Of a stretch of DNA of 64,000 nt, positions 53,172-61,705 are shown one piece after another. Source of the stretch: Mesorhizobium zhangyense (GTDB lineage: Bacteria > Pseudomonadota > Alphaproteobacteria > Rhizobiales > Rhizobiaceae); the NCBI RefSeq assembly GCF_011045115.1, contig NZ_JAAKZG010000016.1, forward strand, positions 1-64,000, written 5' to 3'. Below the pieces are notes generated by a model. The model saw nothing but the letters and a program-made list of their open reading frames with translations. It was not told where the DNA came from and ran no database searches. Every line of letters starts with the position of its first letter. The stretch's first letter is position 1. A program made the position numbers and the translations under genes.

Positions 53172-53528
53172 ATGCGTTTTCTACTTGCTGCCGTCGCGAT
53201 GCTGTCGTTTCCCATAGCCGCTCTTGCAGATCCAACTTCAGACTTTAAAAAAGCCGACCAGGCACTGAACCAGACTTTCCAGAAGGTTCAGAAACGACTT
53301 GCCGACGATGCCGACGGCAAGACGCGCCTCGTCAAGACGCAGAGAGTGTGGATCGCGTTCCGCAACGCCGAATGCACTTTTCAATCCAGCGGCGATGATG
53401 GCGGCTCTGCGGCGCCAATGGTTGCTGCAACATGTCAGGCTGAATTGACCAAGAGTCGCACCAAGCAGTTGAAAGTCTACCTGAACTGTCAGGAGGGCGA
53501 CCTTGCTTGCCCGGTGCCAGCAGAATAG
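53172..53528 (+). CDS. LprI/DUF1311-family periplasmic protein (lysozyme-inhibitor-like)
   Basis: 118 residues from the ATG at 53172, with GGGGGAG before it. Signal peptide about 1-18 (cleavage after ALA). The mature part has the DUF1311 pattern: alternating helices with LNQTFQKVQKRL, then LVKTQRVWIAFRNAECTF and ATCQAELTKSRTKQLK. The Cys residues pair in this family. Members include the lysozyme inhibitor LprI of Mycobacterium; a role in resisting host or competitor lysozyme is possible but not shown here. Confidence 0.82.
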   Translation: MRFLLAAVAMLSFPIAALADPTSDFKKADQALNQTFQKVQKRLADDADGKTRLVKTQRVWIAFRNAECTFQSSGDDGGSAAPMVAATCQAELTKSRTKQLKVYLNCQEGDLACPVPAE

Positions 53529-53647
53529 CCGAGAAAAACAAGATGTCTTCGAGATATATGCTGAACATATGCTGATCGCGTTTATGCCGTTGACAGCTGC
53601 GATGGGGGCGTCCTGGCCTGCCCCCGTGGCGTGATCCGGGTTTAATG

Positions 53648-54489
53648 TTAGTGCATGCTGGGCCTTTCTGCCACTGCTGGCGTTGAAGCCGGGCCGTTCT
53701 GGCGCGTCCACACGATGGCTTCGGGTGCCGGCGGCTTATAGTTTAGTGATGAGTGTGGACGCACGGTGTTGTAGTGCTGTCGCCAGCCCTCGACGATGAT
53801 CTTTGCCTCCTTGAGCGTGTAGAAGATTTCTCCGTTGAGCAGTTCGTCGCGGAGTTTGGAATTGAAGCTTTCGCAGTAACCGTTCTCCCACGGACTGCCC
53901 GGCATGATGTAGGCCGTTTTGGCACCAACCAGCGCAATCCATTCCCGCAAAGCCTTGGCGATGAATTCCGGACCATTGTCCGAACGAATATGCGCAGGAT
54001 GAAGAGATCGGAGAGCACATCGATGACGTCGACAGCCTTCAGCTTTCTCTCGACCCTGATGGCTACACATTCTCGCGTGAACTCGTCGATCACGTTCAAC
54101 ATGCGGATTTTCCCATTGTGCGTGCGGTCCTCGACGAAATCGTAAGACCAGACATGGTTGGGGTATTCCGGCCGAAGCCGGATGCACGAGCTGTCGTTCA
54201 GCCAGAGCCGACCACGCTTAGGTTGCTTGGATGGTACCTTCAGCCCCTCCCGCCGCCATATCCGCTCGACCCGTTTGACGTTCACGATCCAACCTGCCTG
54301 CTGCAGCATCGCGGTGATGCGACGGTAGCCATATCGGCCATATTGGAGGGCGAGCGCTGTGATGTCCGCGGTCAATGCCGCTTCATCACTCGGGGTCTTT
54401 GCGATTTTGCGCTGCGTGGAACGATGCTGGCCGAGAACCCGACATGCCCGTCGTTCGGACACGCCCAGCTCTGCAGTGACATGATCCAC
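53648..54489 (-). pseudogene. IS3-family transposase OrfB, frameshifted
   Basis: The N-terminal part (from 54489) reads RRACRVLGQHRSTQRK, GYRRITAMLQQAGW and VWSYDFVEDRTHNGK with the first catalytic Asp. At about 54004 the frame changes, and the rest continues HIRSDNGPEFIAKALREW (second Asp) and SPWENGYCESFNSKLRDELL (Glu). The frameshift breaks the rve domain, so OrfB is most likely inactive unless a programmed shift occurs at an unusual place. Confidence 0.85.
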
Positions 54490-54512
54490 ACAAGCGCGGC
54501 GGCGAGCGGGGC

Positions 54513-54791
54513 TTAGAAGTTTCCTCTGGCAGCCTCCGCCAGGATCATCTTGTCCAGGGTCAGATCGGAAACTGCCCGGCGCAGGCGAGCGTTCTCGGTC
54601 TCCAGTTCCTTCAGGCGCTTCACCTGATCGCCCTTCAGGCCACCGTACTCTGCCCGCCAGCGGTAATATGTAACTTCCGTCACGCCTATCGACCGGATCG
54701 CCTCCGCCATCGATTTGCCTTGGGCATTCAGCACGTCAACCTGACAAAGCTTCGTGATGATCTCTTCCGCCTTGTGTCTTTTCGCTGCCAT
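54513..54791 (-). CDS. IS3-family transposase OrfA
   Basis: 92 residues from the ATG at 54791 (MAAKRHKAEEI). The helix-turn-helix and leucine zipper of IS407-group OrfA are complete: CQVDVLNAQGKSMAEAIRSI, VTEVTYYRWRAEYGGL and LKELETENARLRRAVSDLTLDK in part. OrfA binds the element ends, but OrfB is broken, so the element is not autonomous. Confidence 0.88.
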   Translation of the reverse strand: MAAKRHKAEEIITKLCQVDVLNAQGKSMAEAIRSIGVTEVTYYRWRAEYGGLKGDQVKRLKELETENARLRRAVSDLTLDKMILAEAARGNF

Positions 54792-54833
54792 TTCAATGTT
54801 CTTCTTAGGCTCATAGCCATACCTCAAGAAAGA

Positions 54834-55418
54834 TCACTTTTCAGGGGGCAGACCAACCTCGTAGAAGCTCTCGGACAAGCCCTCATGCCAGCTTCGCGGA
54901 AAGCTGCTGTCGAAGCGGCGGTAAAACAGGGCAAGCACAAGCGTCGCAACCAGCACGATGAAGGCGAGCCAAGCCATGGCGCGGAGATGGCCCGCACGCT
55001 CCAGGCCGCCAATCACCTGCCAGAAGCCTGCGTTCTCGCTTTCCGCCACCATGATGCGCAAGCCGGTGTCATACCAGGGCTGCGAGAAGGAAATGCGCTC
55101 GACGCGATCCTTGGTGATCGTCAGGTTGGAGACGGCGGCCGTGACTTCGCCGCGCTCGGTTGCGGCGATCAAAGCCTCGAATGTCGGATACTCCCGGTAG
55201 GAATAGTCGAGATCAAGTGGCTTGGCGGTCGCCTCCCACAGTTCAATCGCCATGCCGGAGTAATGTGCGCCGTCCTTCATGACGAAGGGCGGGCTTACAT
55301 AAACGCCTACGATCAACGGCTGAGGAGGAGTTTCATTCTGCGCCTGTGATGATTGGATGGAGAATGCAGTTCCAATCAGCAGGCAAAATAGGAGGCATAT
55401 ACGGGAAATCAGTCTCAT
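54834..55418 (-). pseudogene. glutamate-receptor-like (GluR0-type) channel gene, cut by the IS3 element
   Basis: Start ATG at 55418 overlaps the MFS stop (TAATG). A signal peptide is followed by lobe 1 of a small ligand-binding domain (PPFVMKDG, SGMAIELWEATAKPL, AVSNLTITKDRVERISFSQPWYDTG), then the first membrane helix (about 150-175). The next segment FPRSWHEGLSESFYEV leads towards the pore loop. There the gene runs into the end of the IS3 element and stops at 54834. The pore, second helix and second ligand-binding lobe are missing, and they are not found beyond the IS either. The intact protein would be a ligand-gated potassium-type channel. Confidence 0.8.
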
Positions 55419-56596
55419 TAGCTCGTTTCTGACGCGGGGTCCGTCTCGATTCCCTTTCCGGAATTGTTGTTTCTGGCCTTGTCGAACATGGCAAAACCCG
55501 TGAAAAGACCACAAGTGAGCGTGGCGAAGATCGGTAGCCCATGCGGCGTAATTTCCATAGCCATCCCACCGATCAGGGGACCTGCGAGCGCCCCGATTCC
55601 CCAGGCGATGGACAAGAGGGCATAGACGCTGACCAGTTCACCGCCCTTGTAGCGATCGCCGAGAATGGCCATGGTGGTCGTGTAGATGCCGACGAACGCG
55701 CCGCCCCAGATGAACAGGAGCGGATAGGCCAGCCAGGCATGAGCGAGGGCTGCGGGCCAGACAAGCGCGCCAACGGCCGAGATTGCCGCGAGAATGACGA
55801 CGAGCAGACGGCGGTTCATCCTGTCGCCAACCCAGCCGATCGGGAGTTGGAGCAGGATCGATCCGATGAGCAGGACCGTCAGCAGCAAAGTGGCGGACTG
55901 CTCTGGCCAGCCGAGCTGCATCGCATAAAGCGGAAGCAGGCTGAGCCCCGCCGATTCCAGCGCTGCGTTGAGTGCCGCGGCAGCGACCGCCACCGGGATG
56001 AGCCGCAGGTAACGGAATGGGCTTTCGTCCGCTTCGCGTTCGGGCCTTACTTCGTGAGGCCGGCTGAACTGAAGGAAAAGGCAGGCAAGGAGCGCGAGCA
56101 CCGCACCGATTAGAAAGGCAAGAGCTTCTTCGCGTCCGACAAGCGTGAGAATCGCTGGCCCCAGTGCAATGCCCGCCGACAAGGCGGTTACGTAGATCGC
56201 GATGGTCTTGCCGCGTTTTGCCTCGCTGGTGATCTGGTTGAGCCACGCCTCGGAAACCACGAACAACGTCTCAGAGGCAGCACCCAATGCTGCCCTCAGG
56301 GGAAACCACAGCCAGAAGAAAGGAGCGGCCGGGAAGACCGCGAACAGCGCGCCGGCCATAAGTAGCGCACCCTTGGCGAGCTTGTTGAATCCAAGACGCC
56401 TGGAAAGGCCGGGAAGTGCGGGCGCAACGAGCAGAACACCGATTGCGTACATCGCGCTATTCGCGCCGATCAACGTCTCCGAATATCCGGCATCCGAAAG
56501 TTCCAGCGAGATCAGCGGCGCACTGAGGCCGTATGTCAGCCCGAACGTGGCAGCAGTCAGAATCACGACCGCTGTCGTTCTTGCCAACCTGGTCAT
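55418..56596 (-). CDS. MFS transporter
   Basis: 392 residues with twelve membrane helices. Helix 2-3 loop pattern and the GLSRRLGFNKLAKGAL stretch fit the YcaD/MFS_1 type; the repeated motif in the second half is WVGDRMNRRLLVV. The N-terminal helix contains GLTYGLSAPLISLEL. The substrate is unknown. Its start overlaps the upstream DUF308 gene by four bases and its stop overlaps the start of the truncated channel gene, so all three were one operon. Confidence 0.9.
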   Translation of the reverse strand: MTRLARTTAVVILTAATFGLTYGLSAPLISLELSDAGYSETLIGANSAMYAIGVLLVAPALPGLSRRLGFNKLAKGALLMAGALFAVFPAAPFFWLWFPLRAALGAASETLFVVSEAWLNQITSEAKRGKTIAIYVTALSAGIALGPAILTLVGREEALAFLIGAVLALLACLFLQFSRPHEVRPEREADESPFRYLRLIPVAVAAAALNAALESAGLSLLPLYAMQLGWPEQSATLLLTVLLIGSILLQLPIGWVGDRMNRRLLVVILAAISAVGALVWPAALAHAWLAYPLLFIWGGAFVGIYTTTMAILGDRYKGGELVSVYALLSIAWGIGALAGPLIGGMAMEITPHGLPIFATLTCGLFTGFAMFDKARNNNSGKGIETDPASETS

Positions 56597-57942
56597 GCTG
56601 CTGCCCTCTTGCGGCCAGCTTGCTCGTCCTTGTGGATGAGTTCCCGCCTCGCACGGAAGGCTTCACCGATCCGTCTTCTCCAGCGGTGCTCGCTGTGTTC
56701 GATCACCTGCTCAAGCAGCCGCGTGTAGTCGAGCACAAGACCCGGAGTCCAGGTCATGGCCTCAGCCCGGCCACGCACGATGCGCATCAGCCAGAAATGC
56801 GGATCGCTGACGATCCGGAAAAGATCACGCCAGGGCCGGCCGGTATGAGCTGCACCCTCAGTGGCAGCATCGAGCGCCTGGATGACCGTGGTCGAGCAAT
56901 TGCGCGCGGTGAGATTATAGGTCGTGTCTTTCGAATAGGCCTCCCAGAAGCTTTTCAATGCCTGCGGATTGAAGCGGCGGAAGGTGATTTTCTGGTCTGG
57001 CATGCACCAGGCGGCAGCTTCGATCGCCAACGATTCGTTGAAGCGCCCCGGCACGTCGTTCTCATGGCCTGCCGATAAAAGCGCACGAAAATCGTCCGGG
57101 CTGTGATCGATGTCGTTCGCCGGATAATGACTGACATAGATCTCGGGCGGCATTTCCAGCGCGCTATGCCCGGTTGAGATCGCGCCCTTTTTGTCGACGG
57201 CGGCGACATAGCGGTCGATCAGCAGGCGTCGCTCCGGGTCCTTCGCGGAGCCGATGGCGGTCCACACATAGACGTTGAGAGCATTATCATCCTCGTTGGC
57301 ATGAGAAGCATCGCTCAAAATCGGATGGACCTTGCCGCCTTGCCAATTGCGGGCGGCGTAAAGGGGAAGCGAGGTCACGGATGCACTGTCTGGCAGTTGC
57401 CGAAGCGGCAGGGCCATGCGCAACAACGCGTATCCGGAGGTCAGCAGCAGCAGCGCGAAGCAGAAGGGCACCGTCAGTCGATGCGGCACGGGCCATGCGG
57501 ACAGGATCATGACAGCCAGGCACATTTCGATCAGCCCGGCGACGATGCCCACACGCCAGCGGGGACTGCGAACGAGGAAGGCAGTGGCAATCCGGAACAG
57601 TCCGTCGATGAGGAACGCCGCGCCGAATACCATGGCCGCGCCAATATTGTTGTCCCACGGGACATTGAAGACGAGAAAGGCCGCGAACAGAAAGGCACCG
57701 CCCCGCAACGCGTCAATCCAATGATCGCGCAATCCGATCGACGTGGCAGCTGCGATTTCCACCAGCCCTTCGATCACCAGGAAGATGGCGAGAGTGTCGA
57801 GCACGAAGGAAAGCGCGCCGTCACTGAGATCGAACAGGATGGCGATGCCGAGCAGCATCCAGACGACACCCGCGATCGCGAGAAGCCGCCACATCGGCTT
57901 GAGCGCGCGCGCTCCGAGGAGTAGGAAAAGCAATCTGATCAT
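56593..57942 (-). CDS. DUF308 (HdeD-like) membrane domain fused to a papain-like periplasmic domain
   Basis: 449 residues. The first ~190 residues contain six membrane helices in the HdeD/DUF308 pattern (paired helices with ILFDLSDGALSFVLDTLAIFL). The C-terminal ~240 residues are soluble and show GHSALEMPPEIYVSHYP and NLTARNCSTTVIQALDAA, the His and Cys positions of the papain-like DUF4105/NlpC-type fold. A Cys-His hydrolase anchored in the membrane is inferred. HdeD proteins are linked to acid stress, but the fused domain suggests another role. It heads an operon with the MFS and channel genes. Confidence 0.75.
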   Translation of the reverse strand: MIRLLFLLLGARALKPMWRLLAIAGVVWMLLGIAILFDLSDGALSFVLDTLAIFLVIEGLVEIAAATSIGLRDHWIDALRGGAFLFAAFLVFNVPWDNNIGAAMVFGAAFLIDGLFRIATAFLVRSPRWRVGIVAGLIEMCLAVMILSAWPVPHRLTVPFCFALLLLTSGYALLRMALPLRQLPDSASVTSLPLYAARNWQGGKVHPILSDASHANEDDNALNVYVWTAIGSAKDPERRLLIDRYVAAVDKKGAISTGHSALEMPPEIYVSHYPANDIDHSPDDFRALLSAGHENDVPGRFNESLAIEAAAWCMPDQKITFRRFNPQALKSFWEAYSKDTTYNLTARNCSTTVIQALDAATEGAAHTGRPWRDLFRIVSDPHFWLMRIVRGRAEAMTWTPGLVLDYTRLLEQVIEHSEHRWRRRIGEAFRARRELIHKDEQAGRKRAAA

Positions 57943-57955
57943 GATGAGCCGCCTG

Positions 57956-58092
57956 TCAGGATTGGGTGTAGCCGCGGGCTCTCATGCAGTCCTTGACGAG
58001 GTCGGCTTGTTCCATACCCTTGACGATACCGTCCCCGATGCCGTCGCTGCTGTACCGAGAACGGCAGCAAAAAATGCACTTTTTAATTTCAT
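57956..58092 (-). pseudogene. small exported protein, reading frame apparently shifted
   Basis: An ATG at 58092 has AAAGGAG at ideal spacing and opens MKLKSAFFAAVLGTAATASG, a plausible signal peptide, but that frame ends after 36 codons. The overlapping frame (ATG 58099, directly abutting GGAG) ends GIVKGMEQADLVKDCMRARGY, a motif typical of the C-terminus of small rhizobial envelope proteins (CMRxxGY). Joining the signal of one frame to the tail of the other would give a sensible ~45-residue protein. It is either a frameshifted gene or a sequence error. It lies just downstream of the aspartic-protease autotransporter. Confidence 0.45.
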
Positions 58093-58115
58093 AACCCATC
58101 TCCTTTGCGGGCGAT

Positions 58116-61100
58116 TTAAAAACGAACACCGAGCTTGGCGTTGAAGCCATGCTCCTGAGCGTCCGAGGCAAGCTGCCCCTGATAGGCAAGCCCAATGGTT
58201 GCCTTGTCGGTCAGTTTCACATCGAGACCGGCTTCGATGACGGCAGCGTTCTTTGTGATCGGCGTTCCCTCTACGGCGAAGGACGAGCCGCCTGTGAAGG
58301 CGAACGCGGTTTCGGGTATCACGTCGCCGAACGCATGCCGCCAGCCGATACCGCCACGCGCGGTTGTGCTGACGGAACCAAGCGTCAAGGTGGTCGAGGC
58401 GCGCAGCCCTATCGTGGTGAACGTTGTGTCGCTCGACCGGTCCTTTCCGGAAAGTGCTGCCGCACCGCCATCTTCCGAGAAGCGATCTGCGCTGAAGTTA
58501 ACATAGGCCAGGTTCGCATAGGGCTCGAAGGAGACCGAAGTCTTATCGATCCGATATCCGAGTTCACCGAAGGCCTGGAACGTGCCGGCATGGTAATCTG
58601 CCGAGAGGCTGTCGGAGAAGTCCGCAAACGCCACGGACCTGCCGGTCTCGATGCGGTGCCACGTATAGACGAGGCCGGAACGGAAGCCGAGAGGGCCACG
58701 CTGCGTGCCGGCGTAGAGCCCAAGGTGATAGTTGTTGCTCGAGCCGGAGGAGGCGCGATCATCGACATGGATGGAAGTGTGGCTGTAACCGGCAAGGAGC
58801 CCGAGCCGCCAGCTTTCGCCGATGGCTGCATCGCCACCTGCAATAAAGCCTCCCGTCGAGCGGTCGAGGCGGGCAGCATTGTCGTCTCCATCCAAATGTC
58901 CCCAGGCACCGAAACCGCTGCCCCAGACGGCGAAGTTCTCGCTGGTTGCGGGAGCCAATTCCGGGCCTTCCGGTCCATAGGCCATGACCGGGACGGTCGA
59001 TGCGCCGACGCTTGAGAACGCCGCGCGAATGCGCTCGCCGGCGGCATCGCGGACGAAATGGCTGTCTTCGACAAAGGCGCTGTGAATGGAAGCGTGGATC
59101 TCGCCTGAAAGCAGATCGAATGCGTTGCGGGATTCCTGTCCCGTCAAGAAGAGGATGTTGTCGTGGATCGGGTTGATGGAGCCGAGGGCTTCCGCGGCTG
59201 CCCCCACGGACCTCTGATTGAACGTGTTGCCGACATCGGCATAGGCGACGGCACTACGATCGACATCGAGATAGATGTTGGTCGGATCATAGGCGAGTTC
59301 GAAGTCGACGAAAGGCGAGTCCGTATAGAGACCGCCCGTCAGCCCGCCATATGTGCCGTTGACGCCGCCGGCCGCTGTCAGCAGGGTATAGCGCGTATCG
59401 ATCGAAGCCGTGCCCTGGCGTATCAGTTCGATCTGCGCGCTGCTGTCGATTGCAGCACTTCCACCGACATCGATGAGATCGGACGACTTTGCCAGACCAG
59501 CCTGATAGATCGAACCAGCCTGCTGAGTGAAATCGCCGGTGACCGTCAACCGTGCGACGGCCTTGTTCGGATCCAATGCGCTGCCGGGAGCGACCATGCC
59601 GCCGTCACCGACAACGACGCCGTCGAATGACCCGGCGCCAGCGACGACACCGCTATCGTCTGCCTGCGCAATGCCGCCGATCTGCCCGTCATTGCCGAGG
59701 AAGCCGGATGCGGTCACGTCATGGGTGATGGCGCCCGTGTCCGTGAGCAGCAGGCCCGCGCCCGAGCTGACTGTCGTCATGCCGGCGTAATCGTTCTTGC
59801 CGCTCAGCGTCTGCACTCCGCCGGCGACAAGCAGTGCGCCACCGCCGTGCTTCTTCTCATCGTCAAGATCGGTGATGCTGCCGGCGAAACTATCGTTCGC
59901 GGCGGTCAGCACGAGCGTCCGATCGCCCAGCAGAACCGCGCCGGTTCCGCTCAAGCTACGAATGCGGGCATCATTGTAGGCGTCGGAAATTCCCCAATAC
60001 GGATTGGCATTGCCATGGTCGGAGATATCGAGCGTCCCGTCGGCGACCACCCTGGCGGAACGCTCGATGCTGCCGAGACCAGGCAAGGAGAGAGAGGCGC
60101 CGCCATTAATGTCGGTGGCACCGCTATAGGTGTTGATGTTCGTCATGCGAACATCGGCGCTGCTTTCAATCGTCAGATCGCCGGCACCCGAGATCACCCC
60201 CGCGATGCCGAACTGACCGAAGGATTCTCGAACAGGTTTGCCATCCTTGCCCAAAACGGGCTGGCCGTCAGCATCCAGCTTGTCCCGCTGCCATTGGCTG
60301 CCCATTTTGGCGCTGATCTTGCTCAGCTGCAATTCGCCTGCCGTGGGGGCATCCGTGGTGAAATTGTTCGCGCTGACGAAATACGGCGTATAGGCCGTGG
60401 TCTGCTTCGCCAGATCATACACTACCGATTGAGATAGAAAGAAATCGAGGCCAACGACGACAGTCGTCTCTTTTGCGCCGTCATTGCCATAAGCCACGTT
60501 AATCTTGTCGAGCTCTACGGGGGTTCCATCCGGTGCTGCGATCGTCAGGCTTGGTATGGTTGCGATGTAGTTTACTATTTTTCCGTCGCCGTCTTTGATC
60601 TCCTTGAATTTGACGCCGGCGGTCCTGAGCTCTTCAAACTTGGCCTTGCTGAGCGTGACGCTGGCTCTGCCCGGTGAACCTGTATCAAGCAGGGCGGCCG
60701 CCTTCTCGGAAATGGGTTTCTGCCCTTCCACGGCCGTGAACTGGAAATCGTAATTCCCCTCGAACAGTGTGGACGCGTTTGCGTTGGAGCCCGAAAATTT
60801 CGATTGGAAATAGTACCGGTTCTGATTCCCCCAGGGCATCACGCTGGTGAACTGTGTACGAAGACTCGGGTTGAGATTTATGATCGTGCACGGAGAACAG
60901 CCCGGGGTTGCACTGTTGGTATAATCCGTGTTGGCCGAAACGATGTAACCACTCTGCGTGGCGCTGCCCATCATGCCCCAGACGCTTGAGTTGAAGAGAT
61001 AGTCGCCGGCCCCGAAAGTCCCCGCGAACTTTCCACCCTCTTCAGCCATTTCTCCCTGATTCATCAGGCGGCGCTGATTCAGGTCGGCAAAGTATTCGTC

Positions 61101-61664
61101 CTTTATCATTTCGCCATAGACATCCCGAAGCCTGCCATCAACATGTGCATTTTCGGGGTCTATCTTATCGAATTCCGAATATCCCTGGCTGTATATGAAA
61201 TCCAGGATTTTACCGACCTTGTACTTTCCATTTCCGACAGCAGGAACATCGATGGTTTTCGATAGGTCGTTCGGATCGGAGTAGGTGAGCTTATCGATCT
61301 CGACCGTCCGAAGCTTGTAGCCGTAAGTGCTGTTGCCATAGGTATAAACATATGGCGAGCGTCCGGTGACCGGCCGTACGCCGGTCACTTCCGAGCCGAT
61401 CTGCGTATTCAGCTGTTCGGAGCCTGTATCGAATATGTAGCGCTGAGCCTTGCCGTTGTTGATCGCCGCCCAGATACCCAGGCGATTGGCGAAGTCTCCA
61501 TTTTTCTCTTTGACGTATTCCAGCGGGATCATAGTGGGCTCATCCGCAAGCGCGACTGCGGCGGATCCGACAGCAAGTCCGACGCCGAGCGACATCGTCG
61601 GCAAAATCGCCGTCGGCATCGCCGTGGTCGCTGCCAAAAATTTCGTCCTGAAATGCGCGCGCAT
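58116..61664 (-). CDS. autotransporter with pepsin-type aspartic protease passenger
   Basis: 1182 residues from the ATG at 61664, which has AGGGGA seven bases upstream. A signal peptide ends near ALADEP (about 41). The passenger first has two lobes of a pepsin-like fold. Lobe one has IFDTGSEQL (Asp79) and a flap-like YTYGNSTYGYKL (about 107-118). Lobe two has ALLDTGSPG (Asp327) and the closing TVVVGLDFFLSQSVVYDL (about 401-418), the counterpart of the ILGDxFL...VYD motif of pepsins. Two passenger-associated repeats (NTYSGATDINGG, NDYAGMTTVSSG) and a beta-helix follow. The autotransporter barrel (last ~270 residues) ends in VRF. One Cys pair (CSPC, about 256-259) may form a disulfide. Confidence 0.9.
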   Translation of the reverse strand: MRAHFRTKFLAATTAMPTAILPTMSLGVGLAVGSAAVALADEPTMIPLEYVKEKNGDFANRLGIWAAINNGKAQRYIFDTGSEQLNTQIGSEVTGVRPVTGRSPYVYTYGNSTYGYKLRTVEIDKLTYSDPNDLSKTIDVPAVGNGKYKVGKILDFIYSQGYSEFDKIDPENAHVDGRLRDVYGEMIKDEYFADLNQRRLMNQGEMAEEGGKFAGTFGAGDYLFNSSVWGMMGSATQSGYIVSANTDYTNSATPGCSPCTIINLNPSLRTQFTSVMPWGNQNRYYFQSKFSGSNANASTLFEGNYDFQFTAVEGQKPISEKAAALLDTGSPGRASVTLSKAKFEELRTAGVKFKEIKDGDGKIVNYIATIPSLTIAAPDGTPVELDKINVAYGNDGAKETTVVVGLDFFLSQSVVYDLAKQTTAYTPYFVSANNFTTDAPTAGELQLSKISAKMGSQWQRDKLDADGQPVLGKDGKPVRESFGQFGIAGVISGAGDLTIESSADVRMTNINTYSGATDINGGASLSLPGLGSIERSARVVADGTLDISDHGNANPYWGISDAYNDARIRSLSGTGAVLLGDRTLVLTAANDSFAGSITDLDDEKKHGGGALLVAGGVQTLSGKNDYAGMTTVSSGAGLLLTDTGAITHDVTASGFLGNDGQIGGIAQADDSGVVAGAGSFDGVVVGDGGMVAPGSALDPNKAVARLTVTGDFTQQAGSIYQAGLAKSSDLIDVGGSAAIDSSAQIELIRQGTASIDTRYTLLTAAGGVNGTYGGLTGGLYTDSPFVDFELAYDPTNIYLDVDRSAVAYADVGNTFNQRSVGAAAEALGSINPIHDNILFLTGQESRNAFDLLSGEIHASIHSAFVEDSHFVRDAAGERIRAAFSSVGASTVPVMAYGPEGPELAPATSENFAVWGSGFGAWGHLDGDDNAARLDRSTGGFIAGGDAAIGESWRLGLLAGYSHTSIHVDDRASSGSSNNYHLGLYAGTQRGPLGFRSGLVYTWHRIETGRSVAFADFSDSLSADYHAGTFQAFGELGYRIDKTSVSFEPYANLAYVNFSADRFSEDGGAAALSGKDRSSDTTFTTIGLRASTTLTLGSVSTTARGGIGWRHAFGDVIPETAFAFTGGSSFAVEGTPITKNAAVIEAGLDVKLTDKATIGLAYQGQLASDAQEHGFNAKLGVRF

Positions 61665-61705
61665 GCTTATTTCCCCTGCCTTCAAAATCACTTGGTTCTT
61701 TCAGC

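Larger units (their letters stand above)
53614..54855 (-). mobile_element. IS3-family element, IS407-type, about 1.24 kb
   Basis: Ends are defined by matching sequences: TGGCCTGCCCCC at 53614 inward and, on the other strand, TGGTCTGCCCCC at 54855 inward. It carries orfA and a frameshifted orfB. I see no target duplication (GTCC before, ACCT after), so an adjacent deletion or rearrangement probably followed insertion. The left end lies within a glutamate-receptor-like channel gene, whose 3' part is gone. Confidence 0.75.
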
